From NCBI GenBank assembly GCA_030765735.1, contig JAVCBZ010000102.1, positions 1-6,286 of the forward strand: a stretch of 6,286 nt of DNA, written 5' to 3'. Source of the DNA: Candidatus Susulua stagnicola (GTDB taxonomy: Bacteria; Omnitrophota; Gorgyraeia; Duberdicusellales; 4484-171). A program made the position numbers and the translations under genes. A model generated the notes under the pieces. It made no database searches. It was not told where the DNA came from and was given only the letters and a program-made list of their open reading frames with translations. Positions 5,340 to 6,286 of this stretch are shown one piece after another (position 1 is the stretch's first letter; the number at the start of each line of letters is the position of its first letter).

Positions 5340-6286
5340 ATGTCTGATTTTAGATTAAAGGATTATAAATTAGGAGATACTATCGTTGCTATTGCTACCT
5401 TTCCTGGTAAGTCGGCTTTAGGAGTAATTAAGGTTTCAGGGCCAAAGGCATTAACAATTGCAGCTAAACTTTTTAAGTCTCATAAAAAAAAGGATATTAA
5501 GCGAGTAAAAAGTCACACTCTTCATTATGGATGGATTTTGGATAAGAAGAAAGGAGAAATGATAAAGGAAAAAGGAGAAAGGAGAAATGATGGAGGAGAG
5601 GGGCTAGTAGATGAAGTTTTATTAAGTGTTATGCGTAAACCCTCTACTTATACCAAAGAAGATGTTATTGAAATTTCTTCTCATGGAGGGGTAGCAGTAG
5701 TAAATAAGATTTTAGAGTTAGCGCTAAGACAAGGAGCTCGATTAGCCTTACCGGGTGAGTTTACTTATCGAGCTTTAATTGGAGGAAGAATTGATCTTCT
5801 TCAAGCTGAGAGTATTCGAGGAATTGTTGATGCTAAGAGTCAAGGAGCTCTTAGCTTAGCTTCTGCACAATTAAGAGGAGATGCAAGCTCAAAAGTAAAG
5901 AAACTTAAAGAAGAGATAAAAGAATTATTTATTGAGAGTGAGAGTGCAATAAATTTTCCTGAAGAGGATATAGATTTTTCTTCTTTAACAGTAAAGGAAA
6001 GAATAGAAAGCTTAATTAACAAGGTTAGTGATTTTATTTATGGTAGTCGAGAAGCTGAAGTTATTTGTGAAGGTCTTAAGTGTGTTATTTGTGGCAAGGC
6101 TAATGTTGGGAAATCGACTCTTTTTAATTGTTTGCTTAAAGAGGAGAGAGTGATAGTCAGTAGAACTGCTGGAACTACTCGCGATGTTATTGAAGAAACT
6201 ATAAACATAAGAGGGGTTCCTTTACGAATTTATGATACGGCTGGGATTATTGAACCTAAAGATTTAATTACTAAGAAAGCCTTAAA
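5340..6286 (+). CDS. mnmE: tRNA uridine-5-carboxymethylaminomethyl(34) synthesis GTPase MnmE, 3'-truncated by window edge
   Basis: With MnmG, MnmE installs the carboxymethylaminomethyl group on wobble U34 of certain tRNAs, using a one-carbon tetrahydrofolate, FAD/NADH and GTP. 315 residues are visible of ~450-460. The N-terminal folate-binding, dimerising domain (~12-130) shows DTIVAIATFPGKSALGVIKVSG (13-34 region) and YTKEDVIEISSHGG (104-117). The start of the helical domain shows ARLALPGEFTYRA (133-145) and GGRIDLLQAES (148-158). The inserted Ras-like G domain shows G1 GKANVGKS (252-259), G2 TAGTTRD (276-282) and G3 DTAG (299-302). G4, the rest of the helical domain and the C-terminal CxGK cysteine are off-window. 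Residues ~69-89 form a highly charged Lys/Glu/Gly-rich insertion, ~15 residues longer than usual between the HYGWI strand and VDEVLL, encoded by a purine-rich repeat. The frame is intact through it. The start has no Shine-Dalgarno, but it is the only Met before the conserved DTI(V/A)AIAT block. Confidence 0.97.
   Translation, partial: MSDFRLKDYKLGDTIVAIATFPGKSALGVIKVSGPKALTIAAKLFKSHKKKDIKRVKSHTLHYGWILDKKKGEMIKEKGERRNDGGEGLVDEVLLSVMRKPSTYTKEDVIEISSHGGVAVVNKILELALRQGARLALPGEFTYRALIGGRIDLLQAESIRGIVDAKSQGALSLASAQLRGDASSKVKKLKEEIKELFIESESAINFPEEDIDFSSLTVKERIESLINKVSDFIYGSREAEVICEGLKCVICGKANVGKSTLFNCLLKEERVIVSRTAGTTRDVIEETINIRGVPLRIYDTAGIIEPKDLITKKAL
5549..5591 (+). repeat. 15-bp direct repeat in a purine tract inside mnmE
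   Basis: GAAAGGAGAAATGAT occurs at 5549-5563 and again at 5577-5591, with another partial GGAGAAA copy between them (5574-5580). The 28-nt offset is not a multiple of three, so the two copies are read in different frames (KGEMI versus GERRND), yet the mnmE frame stays open on both sides. The surrounding strand is almost pure purine from about 5544 to 5602. Confidence 0.85.

Noticed and set aside
5542..5608. Frameshift or broken mnmE at the repeat tract
   Set aside because: Conserved MnmE motifs lie in the same frame on both sides (HYGWI before; VDEVLL and YTKEDVIEI after), so the gene is intact here.
5840..6022. Minus-strand open frame of 60 codons
   Set aside because: It is antisense to conserved mnmE coding sequence and resembles no known protein; it is a shadow.

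Overview
The window is an AT-rich, densely packed stretch of a bacterial chromosome with five protein genes, all on the + strand. It reads as ordinary housekeeping DNA. I see no mobile element, CRISPR array, tRNA or rRNA. The standard genetic code fits all five frames. The low GC content, the EF-G paralog outside a ribosomal-protein operon and the reduced YchF-like protein suggest an uncultivated candidate phylum (Omnitrophota or similar), but that placement is only an inference.

Layout: (1) 2-1558, the 3' three quarters of an elongation factor G paralog, cut by the left edge. (2) 1558-2247, a 229-aa YchF/Obg-family relative that keeps the helical and TGS domains but has lost the P-loop and the other GTPase motifs; its start overlaps the EF-G stop (TAATG). 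(3) 2313-3827, purH, the bifunctional AICAR formyltransferase / IMP cyclohydrolase, behind a 65-nt gap that holds a GC-rich hairpin and a good Shine-Dalgarno. (4) 3948-5327, folC, folylpolyglutamate/dihydrofolate synthase, after a 120-nt gap with an inverted repeat and an 8-bp tandem repeat. (5) 5340-6286, the 5' two thirds of mnmE (trmE), the tRNA U34 modification GTPase, running off the right edge.

Functionally the first pair concerns translation (EF-G paralog plus a probable ribosome-associated, nucleotide-blind YchF derivative). The other three share folate chemistry: PurH uses 10-formyl-tetrahydrofolate, FolC polyglutamylates folates, and MnmE uses a one-carbon folate to modify wobble uridine. 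The short spacings and common strand fit one transcription unit or two closely spaced ones. No convincing intrinsic terminator is seen.

No wholly new system is evident. The best leads are the GTPase-less YchF relative beside the EF-G paralog, a repeat-derived charged insertion in the MnmE N-terminal domain, the GC-rich switch-like hairpin before purH, and an altered K-H catalytic-loop motif in PurH.
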